DNA from: Desulfosudis oleivorans
GTDB taxonomy: Bacteria; Desulfobacterota; Desulfobacteria; Desulfobacterales; SURF-7
Direction of reading: 5' to 3'
DNA: 64,000 nt
Assembly (NCBI GenBank): GCA_020723325.1
Contig: DYJD01000005.1
Location: forward strand, 62,001-126,000
Within the stretch, counting starts at the first letter, position 1. Each line of letters opens with the position of its first letter. The notes under the pieces are model-generated. The model searched no databases and was not told the origin of the DNA. It saw nothing but the letters and a program-made list of their open reading frames with translations. Positions 7,873 through 16,379 of the stretch are shown here, one piece after another. The position numbers and the translations under genes were made by a program.

Positions 7873-9708
7873 TCAAAATTTATACTTTCCGGATGTAATC
7901 TCTGCATACAGGTTCGAATCCAGCGGAACATAGTCATTCCGGCCCGGCAGCAAGGCGAAAATCGGTTCTTCAGTGGGACCGGATTCAAAGCCTTCTTGAC
8001 ACAGCACGGCTTTCTTCACCTTAAAAGTGGGCGTGACCTCGATTTCCTGCTTGAAACGGATGAACTTGGGCACGGCATAGGCCGGCAGGGTTTTATGCAG
8101 CGCCTCGGCCAGGACCTTGAGATCGAAATCTTCCGGCGGCACCGCCGGCACAATGGCGGCCATGCCGGCCCGGCCGTCGGTTTTGGGAATGGCCACGCCA
8201 TAGACCGCGGCCTGGTTCACCTGGGGCAGGGTGTTGATCACCTGCTCCACTTCGGTGGTGGAGACGTTTTCACCTTTCCAGCGGAAGGTGTCCCCCAGCC
8301 GGTCGCTGAACTGGATGTGGCGGAAACCCAGATCCCGGACAAAATCGCCGGTGTTCAACCAGACATCCCCTGGTTTGAAAACATTACGCAGGATTTTTTT
8401 GTCCGTGGCCTGCTTGTCCGTATAACCGTGAAAGGGCACTTTTTCCGAAATCTCCCCTATCAAAATGCCGGACTCGCCCTTGGCCACCCGCTGCAAAAAG
8501 CCGTCCGGCCCGGGGATCATGGTCTCGTTTTCCACGTCGTATTTGACGATGGCAAAGGGCGTGAGGCACATGCCCACGGTGTTGTCGACATTGAGCATGT
8601 TCACAAAGGCAAAACCGAATTCCGTGGCGCCGTACAGCTCGGAGATTTGCTTGATGGCGAAACGGTTTTTAAAGGTCTGCCAGATGTCCGGCCGCAAACC
8701 GTTGCCGATGCATTTTTTCATGGGGTTGTTCTGATCATCCGGCTGGGGAGGCTGATGCAGCAGGTAACGGCACATCTCGCCGATGTAGACAAAGGCCGTG
8801 GCCTTGAATTTTTGGGCGTCTTTGAAGAAGTTTGTGGCCGAAAACTTGCGGCGGATGGCGAAAGCCGAGCCCATGGAGGCGGCCACGGTCCAGCCCACGC
8901 AAAAGCCGGTGGTATGAAATAAAGGCAAGGGACAGTACAGAACATCATCAGGAGTCATGTTCATGATCAGGCGGCCCAGCCCGAACATGGCGGAAACCCA
9001 GCGCCGGTTGCCCATGATGGCCGCCTTGGGCAGGCCGGTGGTGCCGGAAGTGAAGATATAGCAGATGGGATCTTTGGCCTGCACCGCGGAGGTGGTGGCT
9101 GGATTTTCCACGGGTTTTCCTTTGGTGACGGTGTTCAGGTTTTTATAGCCCGGCGGCATGGGCCGTTGCCCCTGATCCGGCACATAATACAAACCTTCTT
9201 TTCCGGATAATCCCATGGCATGTCGCACCTCCTCAAAGGCCTGCACCAGCTCTTCGCCGATGACATACAGTTTACCTTTGGACACGCTGAGGCTGTGGAG
9301 CAGCACCTTGTCCCGCTGGTTGGTATTGATCAGGGCGGCGACGGCGCCGATCTTGGCAAAGGCCCCGGCAACGATCAGAAATTCCGGGCGGTTCTCCAGC
9401 ATGACTGTGACCGTATCACCTTTTTTAATGCCTTGCGAGATAAAATAGTGACAATGGCGATTGATAGCTTCATTCAGCTCCTGATGGGTCAGGCGCCGGT
9501 CCTCAAACAACACCGCGGTCTTGTCCGGATACAGCCGTGCGTTTTCCTCCAGTTTCCACCCCAGGGAAATATGGTCATCGTCCTTGACCCCCAGGGCGGA
9601 TTTGATGGATTTCACCACCGAGGGTAGTCGGGACATTTTTTCAGCCAGTCCGGGCAAAAGATCCCAGAACTTCAACAGGTCATTGTTATTGGAAGCAACT
9701 GCGGTCAT
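7873..9708 (-). CDS. FATP/very-long-chain acyl-CoA synthetase-like ligase
   Basis: A 611-residue adenylate-forming enzyme activating a carboxylic acid to its CoA thioester. The P-loop is FTSGTTGLPKA. The motif FRWKGENVSTTEV is the signature of the FATP/VLACS group, which includes enzymes for very long-chain and bile acids. The start at 9708 is preferred (AAGGAAATCCGTC upstream); an in-frame GTG at 9741 would overlap the dehydrogenase stop. It is cotranscribed with the acyl-CoA dehydrogenase immediately upstream. A bulky, hydrophobic acid substrate is inferred. Confidence 0.92.
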   Translation of the reverse strand: MTAVASNNNDLLKFWDLLPGLAEKMSRLPSVVKSIKSALGVKDDDHISLGWKLEENARLYPDKTAVLFEDRRLTHQELNEAINRHCHYFISQGIKKGDTVTVMLENRPEFLIVAGAFAKIGAVAALINTNQRDKVLLHSLSVSKGKLYVIGEELVQAFEEVRHAMGLSGKEGLYYVPDQGQRPMPPGYKNLNTVTKGKPVENPATTSAVQAKDPICYIFTSGTTGLPKAAIMGNRRWVSAMFGLGRLIMNMTPDDVLYCPLPLFHTTGFCVGWTVAASMGSAFAIRRKFSATNFFKDAQKFKATAFVYIGEMCRYLLHQPPQPDDQNNPMKKCIGNGLRPDIWQTFKNRFAIKQISELYGATEFGFAFVNMLNVDNTVGMCLTPFAIVKYDVENETMIPGPDGFLQRVAKGESGILIGEISEKVPFHGYTDKQATDKKILRNVFKPGDVWLNTGDFVRDLGFRHIQFSDRLGDTFRWKGENVSTTEVEQVINTLPQVNQAAVYGVAIPKTDGRAGMAAIVPAVPPEDFDLKVLAEALHKTLPAYAVPKFIRFKQEIEVTPTFKVKKAVLCQEGFESGPTEEPIFALLPGRNDYVPLDSNLYAEITSGKYKF

Positions 9709-9737
9709 GACGGATTTCCTTTCTTCTATATCTTCTA

Positions 9738-10901
9738 TCACAACATCATCTTGGAAATAATTTCTTTCATAATCTCGCTGGTGCCGCCGCCGATGGACAG
9801 GATGCGGTTGTCCCGGTACAGGCGTTCCACCAGATACCCGCGGCTGAAGCCGTAGCCGCCGAAGATCTGTACGGCATCATAGGTCACCTTGTCGCTCACG
9901 CTGCAAGCGAAATTCTTGGCCATGGACACCTGCTTGACCTGGTCCACTCCGGCGCCGATCTTGGCCGCCACCCTATAGGTAAACTCCGTGCTGGCCTCCA
10001 GCAAGGTGGCCATGTCCACCAGTTTGTGGCGGGTGACCTGATACCCCAGGATGGGCTTGCCGAAGACCTGGCGCTCCTTGGCGTATTTCATGGCTTCCTC
10101 CAAGGCCATACGCGCGGTCATGTTGGCCATCACTGCCAGGGACAAGCGCTCGGCCTGGAAGTTGATCATGATGCCGTAGAAGCCCTGGTTCTCCAAGCCG
10201 ATCAAATTGGCGGCCGGCACCCGGCAGTTGTCAAAAAAAAGTTCGGCCGTGTCCGAGGCCCACCAGCCCATTTTCTTGAGCTTGTTGGAAACGGAAAAGC
10301 CCGGGGTGTCGGTCTCGATGACCAGCAGGCTGATGCCGTGGGCGCCTTCGCCGCCGGTGCGCACGGCGCAGGTGATCTGGTCAGCCCGACAGCCGCTGGT
10401 GATGAAGGTCTTGCTGCCGTTGACGATGTAGTGATCCCCATCGCGCACGGCGGTGGTCTTGAGATTGGCCACATCCGAGCCGCCCGAGGGCTCGGTGATG
10501 GCCAGGGCCGCGATTTTTTCGCCGGCCAGCACCGGGGCCACGAATTTGCGTTTCTGCTCCTCTGTGCCCAGTTTCAGAATGGGCGGCAGGGCGATGTTGA
10601 GGGAACCCAGGCCGGCGGCAAAACCGCCCGAGCCGGAGCGCATCAGCTCCTCGCATACGGCGATCTGGTAAAAAACATCGCCCGGCGTGCCGCCGTACTC
10701 CTCAGGATAGCCGGTGCCCAGAATGCCCACATCCGCGGCCTTGCGGTACATCTCCCGGGGGAATTCGCCGGCTTCCTCCCACTCGTCGATATAGGGTTTG
10801 ACTTCCTTATTGATGAATTCACGCACCGCCTTGCGCACCATGTCATGGGACTTGGTGAAATACTCCTGGCAGGTGGTCTGGGTGTTGAAATCAAAAGACA
10901 T
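9738..10901 (-). CDS. Acyl-CoA dehydrogenase
   Basis: A 387-residue acyl-CoA dehydrogenase that introduces a 2,3-double bond with FAD and passes electrons to ETF. Typical motifs are [44 protein letters not shown] and [12 protein letters not shown]. The Glu of the medium-chain enzyme (YEGTSQ) is Gly here, but a Glu is present in FQAERLSLA, the position used by isovaleryl-CoA-type enzymes; a branched substrate is compatible. Upstream (10902-11176) is repeat-rich non-coding DNA. Confidence 0.93.
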   Translation of the reverse strand: MSFDFNTQTTCQEYFTKSHDMVRKAVREFINKEVKPYIDEWEEAGEFPREMYRKAADVGILGTGYPEEYGGTPGDVFYQIAVCEELMRSGSGGFAAGLGSLNIALPPILKLGTEEQKRKFVAPVLAGEKIAALAITEPSGGSDVANLKTTAVRDGDHYIVNGSKTFITSGCRADQITCAVRTGGEGAHGISLLVIETDTPGFSVSNKLKKMGWWASDTAELFFDNCRVPAANLIGLENQGFYGIMINFQAERLSLAVMANMTARMALEEAMKYAKERQVFGKPILGYQVTRHKLVDMATLLEASTEFTYRVAAKIGAGVDQVKQVSMAKNFACSVSDKVTYDAVQIFGGYGFSRGYLVERLYRDNRILSIGGGTSEIMKEIISKMML

Positions 10902-10928
10902 AACTGTGTTACCCTTTCATAGTGACTT

Positions 10929-11000
10929 CGGTATCGGGGTCGATATCGGATTCGAAAAGATCAATTCGATTCCGATACCGATAGCGACCCCGACCCCGAT
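10929..11000. repeat. GGTATC/GGGGTC repeat, inverted pair
   Basis: CGGTATCGGGGTCGATATCG (from 10929) and CGATACCGATAGCGACCCCG (ending near 10995) form a hairpin with a loop of about 14 bases in the gap between the DUF35-MaoC gene and the acyl-CoA dehydrogenase gene. Confidence 0.8.
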
Positions 11001-11065
11001 GATGGACAGGATCGACTCATTACAATTGCCCCCAGTAACCTAGCGATCCGTGATGATTACGGTTT

Positions 11066-11126
11066 TGTCTCAATCATCCAACCTCTCGGGGTCGGTATCG
11101 GTATCGGAATCGGTATCGAGTTTTTT
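11066..11126. repeat. GGTATC/GGGGTC intergenic repeat, copy 2
   Basis: A near-identical direct copy of the element at 21-82, including the leading CATCCAACCTCTCGGGGTCG and the trailing T-run. It is in the same operon gap as the hairpin at 10929-11000. Confidence 0.8.
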
Positions 11127-11176
11127 GGGTCGGCCAAAACAAATAGTTGAGGCCAACCCACTTGTTATTATTACCC

Positions 11177-12076
11177 TTATTCCGGCAGCGGCACAGGCGG
11201 CATTACCAAAGCCGTGCCTTCCGCCACCAGTTCATCCTTCTGGTTGGTCCAGCGCAAAGCCATGCGCACCCAGCGGCGTTTTTCCAGCTTCTCCACGACT
11301 TCCCCCACGGCGGTGATGGTGTCGCCGAAATAAGTGGGGGCCTTGAAGCGCACCGTAATCTCCAGGGCCACGGTGCCCAGACCCGGCAGTTTCATGCCCA
11401 AAACCGGCGCGATCAGGCTCTGGGGCAGGGCCCCGTGGGCAATGCGCGTGCCGAAGGGTGTGCGTTTGGCAAACTCCTCGTTCAGGTGCATGGGATTGAA
11501 GTCGCCGGAAATCCCGGCAAACAGGTAGACGTCGGTCTCGGAAATGGTCTTGGTAAAGGAGGCTGACATGCCGATTTCCAGCTCGTCATAGGTGTAGCCC
11601 ATTTCCATCTTGGGTTTTTCCGCCATTGGTTTGAAATGGTCGATATCCAGGATGGTGGCAGTGGTGTTTTTGGCAAAAACCGCCTGGACCTTGAGACCGG
11701 TTTTCATCTTGGTGAGGGGCACGCCCTTGATGATGTGGGTGATGGGTGTGTCCGCGCCGTCCAGCTTGATGAGCCCCAGAATATAGGGCGGCTTCACCGG
11801 TTGATGGGGTTCTTCATAGCGGACGATGGTGAAGCCTGTGACCACACCGCTGTTTTTCACTTCCACCCAGTTCTGGGAGATATCCTCAAAACAAACCTCG
11901 CAGGTGGAACGGGGCGGCACGAATACTTTCTTGCATTTTTTGCATTCCAGGCCCTTGATTTTCTTCTCGTCCCGCAAGGAGATGAGGAAACGGCTGCCGG
12001 TGCTGCCGGCAAAATATTGATACGGAAGGGCGAGCTTGCCTTCAACGGTGAAACAATTGTCTTTTGCTGTAGTCAT
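11177..12076 (-). CDS. DUF35-MaoC hydratase fusion protein
   Basis: A 299-residue fusion. Residues about 1-155 are a DUF35 zinc-ribbon/OB-fold domain (CKKCKKVFVPPRSTCEVC). Residues about 165-299 are a MaoC-like hot-dog hydratase with the full hydratase-2 signature AGISGDFNPMHLNEEFA and AHGALP. Mycobacterial ChsH2 joins the same two domains in the opposite order; it hydrates a steroid-17-propenoyl-CoA and delivers it to the aldolase Ltp2. The likely job here is hydration of an enoyl-CoA and hand-over to the thiolase-fold pair. The DUF35 half is paralogous to 4058-4522. The start has AAGGAGAAACC upstream. Confidence 0.92.
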   Translation of the reverse strand: MTTAKDNCFTVEGKLALPYQYFAGSTGSRFLISLRDEKKIKGLECKKCKKVFVPPRSTCEVCFEDISQNWVEVKNSGVVTGFTIVRYEEPHQPVKPPYILGLIKLDGADTPITHIIKGVPLTKMKTGLKVQAVFAKNTTATILDIDHFKPMAEKPKMEMGYTYDELEIGMSASFTKTISETDVYLFAGISGDFNPMHLNEEFAKRTPFGTRIAHGALPQSLIAPVLGMKLPGLGTVALEITVRFKAPTYFGDTITAVGEVVEKLEKRRWVRMALRWTNQKDELVAEGTALVMPPVPLPE

Positions 12077-12101
12077 GGTTTCTCCTTATATAATCCCGAG
12101 A

Positions 12102-15100
12102 TCAGTCGATGATCTCAAAATATTCGATGTCCGTAATGGCACCCACCCGTTTCTCGCTCCAGACCGGTCTGACCCGCACCCCGCGTTTGGCCCGGTCCCG
12201 GTCCGAGGCTTTGAGCTCATGCCACATGGTTTCGTGGTCCTTGCAGCCGTCCAGGAGGAAATGGGCGGAGACATAGGGGGTTTCCCGGGTCTCGCCGCTC
12301 AATGGATCAGGGCTGGCATAGTAGGTGATGTCGGCGATGGAAAGCACGCCTTCCGGACCAACTTCCACCCACTCGTCGCAGCGCACCACGCATTCGGCGC
12401 AGACTTCCCTGGGCGGCACTTGCAACCGGCCGCATTCCGGGCATTTGTTGGCCAGAATCTTTTTATCCTTGAAGGCATTGAGGAATTTACCCATGACCGG
12501 TCCACTGGAGAACTTCTGGGGGATGGACAGGATCTGGCGTTTGACGATGAGTTCCTCAGCCTCTACGGCCTGTCCGGCTGCCGAAGGCGGCGTGTACTTT
12601 TTAAAGAACTTGGTGGCCTTGGTGAGCAGCCCCAGATCCCCTTCCACCTTCAGTTTGCCGGAAGTAAAAGCGGTCATGCCATCCAGCTTACCCAGGGTGA
12701 TGGCGATCCAATCCTTGGCATCGCAGGTGGTGGTGACATTGGGGCTGTGCAGGCCGGTCTTGACCTGCACCTTGCCGTCGGCCACGCACACGGTCCACTC
12801 CCCGCCGCCGGTGCCCTGGATGATATAGCCGTAATTGGCGGTGATGCCCTGGACTCCCTCGGGATTCACCCGGGATTCCATGGTGCCGAAAATGTCGGCC
12901 ACGGTCACCTGGGGGGCCGCGGCCGGCGGTGTGTATTTCTTGAAGAACTGGGTGGCCTTGGTGAGCAGTCCCAGGTCCCCTTCCACCTTCAGTTTACCGG
13001 AAGTAAAAGCGGTCATGCCGTCCAGCTTGCCCAGGGTGATGGCGATCCAGTCCTTGGCGTCAATGCTGGTGGTGACATTGGGGCTGTGCAGGCCTTCCTT
13101 GACCTTCACGGTGCCGTCGGCCACGCACACGGTCCACTCGCCGCCGCCGGTGCCGCCGATTTTATACCCGTAATTGGCGGTGATGCCCTTGACCCCGTCC
13201 GGATTCACCCGGGACTCCATGGTGCCGAAGATGTCGGCCACGGTCACTTCCGGCGCCGGGGCCGGGGGCTGGTATTTGCGGAAAAAGCCCGTGGCTTTGG
13301 TGAGCAGGCCCAGATCGCCCTCCACCTTCAGCTTACCCGAGGAGAAGGCGGTCATGCCGTCCAGCTTGCCCAGGGTGATGGCGATCCAGTCCTTGGCGTC
13401 GATGGTGGTGGTGACATTGGGGCTATGCAGGCCTTCCTTGACTTTCACCGTGCCGTCGGCCACGCACACCGTGTATTCACCGCCGCCGGTGCCGGTGATC
13501 TTATACCCGTAATTGGCTTTGATGCCGGCCACGCCCTCGGGAATCACCCGGGACTCCATGGTGCCGAAAATATCGGCCACCGTGGCTTCCGGTTTTTTCT
13601 CCTTGGGTGCGCCGTTCAAGCCCCAGACCCGCAATGTTTTCTTGAGTACTTTGCCGATGGGGCTCCTGGGAAAATCCCCTTCCAGGATTTCCACGTATTT
13701 TGGCACCTTGAAGCTCGCCAAATTCTTTTTGCAGAATTCGATGACTTCCGCTTCCGTGAGGCTGTCGTCCCGGGCCACCACGAACACCTTGACTTCCTCG
13801 CCCATGGTCTTGTCCGGCACGCCCACGGTGGCCGCCTCGGAGATTTTGGGATGGGTGGCCAGCAGATTGTCGATCTCCTTGGGGTAGATGTTCTCGCCGC
13901 CGCGGATGACCATATCCTTTTTGCGGTCCACGATGAAGATGTAGCCGTCGGCATCCTTGATGCCCACATCGCCGGTATGGAGATAGCCGTTCACGATGGT
14001 CTTGGCGGTCTCTTCGGGCTTGTTGTAATAGCCCTTCATGATATTGTCGCCCTTGATGACGATCTCGCCGGGTTCGTTGATGCCCAGTTCCTTGCCGTCA
14101 TCATCCACAATCTTGATTTCCTGGCCGGGCAGGGCCAGGCCGATGGACCCCACCTTGCGCACCCCTTCCCGGGGGTTGATGGTGCTCACGCAGGTCCCTT
14201 CGGTAAGACCGTAGCCTTCCACAATGGGGATCTTGAAGGTTTCTTCGAAACTCCGCATGGTCTCCTGGGTCAGGGGCGCGGCGCCACAGATACCGAATTC
14301 CATGGAGCTGAGGTTGTATTTCTGGCGGCTGGGGTCGGACAGCAGGATCTGATACACCGCCGGAACAGCGGACCAGAAGTTGACCTTATATTTTTCCACC
14401 ACTTCCCAGAATTCGCTGGCGCTGAACTGCTTGCGCAGGATGATATGATGGCCTTTCTGCATACTGGAGGTGCAGGTGAGCATGGCGTTCACATGAAAGA
14501 GGGGCAGGAAGCACAGGAAGTTCTTTTTCTCCTTGGTGTTCAAAGCCCCATTGATCCCGTTGGAGTCGCTTACCACGTTTTTGTGGGAGAGCAGTACGCC
14601 CTTGGGGTTGCCGGTGGTGCCGGAAGTATAGAAAATATAGGCCGTATCTTCAGGATCACAGTCGCACACCACCTTCTTGTCATCACCGTCTTTCAGCAGA
14701 TCAGCAAAGGCAATGTGGCCTTCCATGGGTTTTTCGCTGACTTCGATAATGGTTTTGAGGTGCGGGCATTTGGCCTTGATCTCCTTGAAAATGGGCAGGT
14801 ACTGATCTTCCACGATCAGACCGCAGCCTTTGGAGTCGTTGAGCAGGTACTCCACTTCCGGCCCCTTCCACCAGCCGTTGATGGGCCCTGCCACAGCGCC
14901 GATCTTGGCAATGGCAAAATAAGAGATCAGGGTCTGGGGGCTGTTCTGAACCCAGACATGGATGAAATCTCCTTTTTTGAAGCCCTGTTTCTTCAACGCA
15001 TTGGCCAGAATATGGACGCGTTTTTCCAAATCGCCGTAAGTGATCGTTTCATCATAAAACGTCATGTACGGATCTTTTTTGAATTTTTTGACGGCATCAT

Positions 15101-15122
15101 CAAAATAGTTGCCAAGGTTCAT
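12102..15122 (-). CDS. AMP-dependent acyl-CoA ligase fused to three SCP2 domains and DUF35
   Basis: A 1006-residue multidomain protein. Residues about 1-510 are an adenylate-forming acyl-CoA ligase with P-loop YTSGTTGNPKG (165-175), YLHTGDVGIKDADGY and PIGKVLKK. Residues about 511-849 are three near-identical tandem SCP2-like lipid-binding domains of 113 residues each (TVADIFGTMESRV, VCVADGTVKVKEGLHSPNVT, AITLGKLDGMTAF). Residues about 860-1006 are a DUF35 domain with CPECGRLQVPPREVCAEC. One chain thus carries CoA activation, lipid carriage and docking to a thiolase-fold partner. The C-terminal part is paralogous to the SCP2-DUF35 protein at 4534-5382. The start has AGGAGGCAATC upstream. I do not recognise this architecture from characterised proteins. 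Confidence 0.93.
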   Translation of the reverse strand: MNLGNYFDDAVKKFKKDPYMTFYDETITYGDLEKRVHILANALKKQGFKKGDFIHVWVQNSPQTLISYFAIAKIGAVAGPINGWWKGPEVEYLLNDSKGCGLIVEDQYLPIFKEIKAKCPHLKTIIEVSEKPMEGHIAFADLLKDGDDKKVVCDCDPEDTAYIFYTSGTTGNPKGVLLSHKNVVSDSNGINGALNTKEKKNFLCFLPLFHVNAMLTCTSSMQKGHHIILRKQFSASEFWEVVEKYKVNFWSAVPAVYQILLSDPSRQKYNLSSMEFGICGAAPLTQETMRSFEETFKIPIVEGYGLTEGTCVSTINPREGVRKVGSIGLALPGQEIKIVDDDGKELGINEPGEIVIKGDNIMKGYYNKPEETAKTIVNGYLHTGDVGIKDADGYIFIVDRKKDMVIRGGENIYPKEIDNLLATHPKISEAATVGVPDKTMGEEVKVFVVARDDSLTEAEVIEFCKKNLASFKVPKYVEILEGDFPRSPIGKVLKKTLRVWGLNGAPKEKKPEATVADIFGTMESRVIPEGVAGIKANYGYKITGTGGGEYTVCVADGTVKVKEGLHSPNVTTTIDAKDWIAITLGKLDGMTAFSSGKLKVEGDLGLLTKATGFFRKYQPPAPAPEVTVADIFGTMESRVNPDGVKGITANYGYKIGGTGGGEWTVCVADGTVKVKEGLHSPNVTTSIDAKDWIAITLGKLDGMTAFTSGKLKVEGDLGLLTKATQFFKKYTPPAAAPQVTVADIFGTMESRVNPEGVQGITANYGYIIQGTGGGEWTVCVADGKVQVKTGLHSPNVTTTCDAKDWIAITLGKLDGMTAFTSGKLKVEGDLGLLTKATKFFKKYTPPSAAGQAVEAEELIVKRQILSIPQKFSSGPVMGKFLNAFKDKKILANKCPECGRLQVPPREVCAECVVRCDEWVEVGPEGVLSIADITYYASPDPLSGETRETPYVSAHFLLDGCKDHETMWHELKASDRDRAKRGVRVRPVWSEKRVGAITDIEYFEIID
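12574..13590 (-). repeat. Three tandem 339-bp coding repeats (SCP2 domains)
   Basis: Three head-to-tail units of 339 bases (about 13590-13252, 13251-12913 and 12912-12574) inside the ligase fusion gene. They are very similar at nucleotide level, with identical blocks such as CAGCTTGCCCAGGGTGATGG, so the amplification looks recent or homogenised. Each encodes one SCP2 domain. Confidence 0.9.
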
Positions 15123-15188
15123 GATTGCCTCCTGAATATCTATGAGAAAAATCGGTTTGTTTTATATTTCCTGGTCAGTTGCGTGTGC

Positions 15189-16367
15189 TCAGGGCGCTTC
15201 CCGCGTGAGCAGCACCAGCACCGTCCACATGGTCCCGCCGAAGCCGGAGGCCAGGGCCTGGTTGACCTTCTTTTTCACCTGATGGTCGCCGGCGTCCCCC
15301 ATGATCTGCAGGGCTGCCTCAGCCACCCGCACCATGGCCGTGGCGCCGATGGGATTGGAAGCAGTCACGCCGCCGGAAGGATTCACCGGAAAACTTCCGT
15401 CAATGGTGATCTCGTCGTTTTCCACCATTTTAAGATGCGCGTCGCCTTCCAGCAGCAGGAATTCCCGCAGCCAGTCCAGGCCCCACCAACTGGAAGGATC
15501 GTACATTTCAAACATGTCGATTTCCTTGCGCGGGTTCTTGATCCCGTTTCTTTCAAACAGGGTCAGGGCCGCATAGCGATGGGAAGTCATGTAAGGCGCG
15601 TCGCCGAAAATGCAGAAGCTTTCTTCGCGGTGCACGGTGATGTGATCCTTGACCCAGGCCGGTTGCTTGCATAAAGCTTTGGCTTTTTCCTCGGAAGCAA
15701 AGATCATAGCGCAGGCCCCGTCGCTTTGGGAGCACATGTGAATCATGCGCAGTTCACCCACCAGGGCCGGTGAGCTTTTAGCCAGATCGTCGGCCTGATC
15801 GAACTCCAGGCCCAGACGGCGATGGGCATGCTTGTTTTTCATGGCGTGTTTATCCATGATGATGCGATATTTCATAGAGGCTTTTTTGGCGCGTTCCTCG
15901 CCGAACTCGTTGATCACGTCCGCGGCGGTCATGCCGGTGAGAGCCCCGGTCTGCAACTGCCGGGCCCACAGGGGGTCGGCCATGTTGGTGATGCCGCCGG
16001 TGGTGTGGCCTTCCTGAAGTTTTTCAAAACCCACGGCCAGGACGATGTCATGCAGGCCAGAGGAAACCAGATAATCCGCCACCCCCACCAGGGTGGCGCC
16101 GGTGGTGCCGCCGGTGGTCACCCGCAGGGATTCCTTGCCCAGGGTCCCGCTGCCTAGGGTATGCCATAGATCCGGCTGATGCACCATTTCAAATAATTCC
16201 ATGTTGCCGTGAACCACGCAATCAACATCCGCCATGGTGATGCCGGCGTGCTTGAGGGCCGCCACCACAGCTTCGTGGATCATCTCGGGCTGGTTGACTT
16301 CCTCCCGATGACTGGAATATACGGACTGTCCTACGCCGATAATGCCGACATTTCGATTCTTCTTCAT
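15189..16367 (-). CDS. Thiolase-fold protein, type A, lacking the catalytic Cys (module 2)
   Basis: A 392-residue paralogue of 5375-6586. The Cys motif reads RVTTGG (82-87) with Val83 in place of the cysteine. The C-terminal motif NPSGGVTASNPIGATA has Asn instead of His. EMYDPSSWWG keeps the tyrosine seen in the module 1 protein. It probably partners the type B protein encoded 12 bases upstream and the two DUF35 fusions encoded downstream. The start has GGAGGCGCAAGC upstream. Expected role: C-C bond cleavage of a beta-hydroxyacyl-CoA (Ltp2-like), or a structural subunit. Confidence 0.88.
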   Translation of the reverse strand: MKKNRNVGIIGVGQSVYSSHREEVNQPEMIHEAVVAALKHAGITMADVDCVVHGNMELFEMVHQPDLWHTLGSGTLGKESLRVTTGGTTGATLVGVADYLVSSGLHDIVLAVGFEKLQEGHTTGGITNMADPLWARQLQTGALTGMTAADVINEFGEERAKKASMKYRIIMDKHAMKNKHAHRRLGLEFDQADDLAKSSPALVGELRMIHMCSQSDGACAMIFASEEKAKALCKQPAWVKDHITVHREESFCIFGDAPYMTSHRYAALTLFERNGIKNPRKEIDMFEMYDPSSWWGLDWLREFLLLEGDAHLKMVENDEITIDGSFPVNPSGGVTASNPIGATAMVRVAEAALQIMGDAGDHQVKKKVNQALASGFGGTMWTVLVLLTREAP

Positions 16368-16379
16368 GCTTGCGCCTCC

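Noticed and set aside
12574-13590. Possible CRISPR-like or satellite array
   Set aside because: The repeats are 339 bases, contiguous, and encode SCP2 domains in frame; there are no spacers.
12036-15674. A very long open frame (1212 codons) on the plus strand
   Set aside because: It is antisense to the ligase fusion and the thiolase-fold gene; its His/Gly/Asp-rich repeats mirror the GC-rich codons of the SCP2 repeats and no family is recognised.
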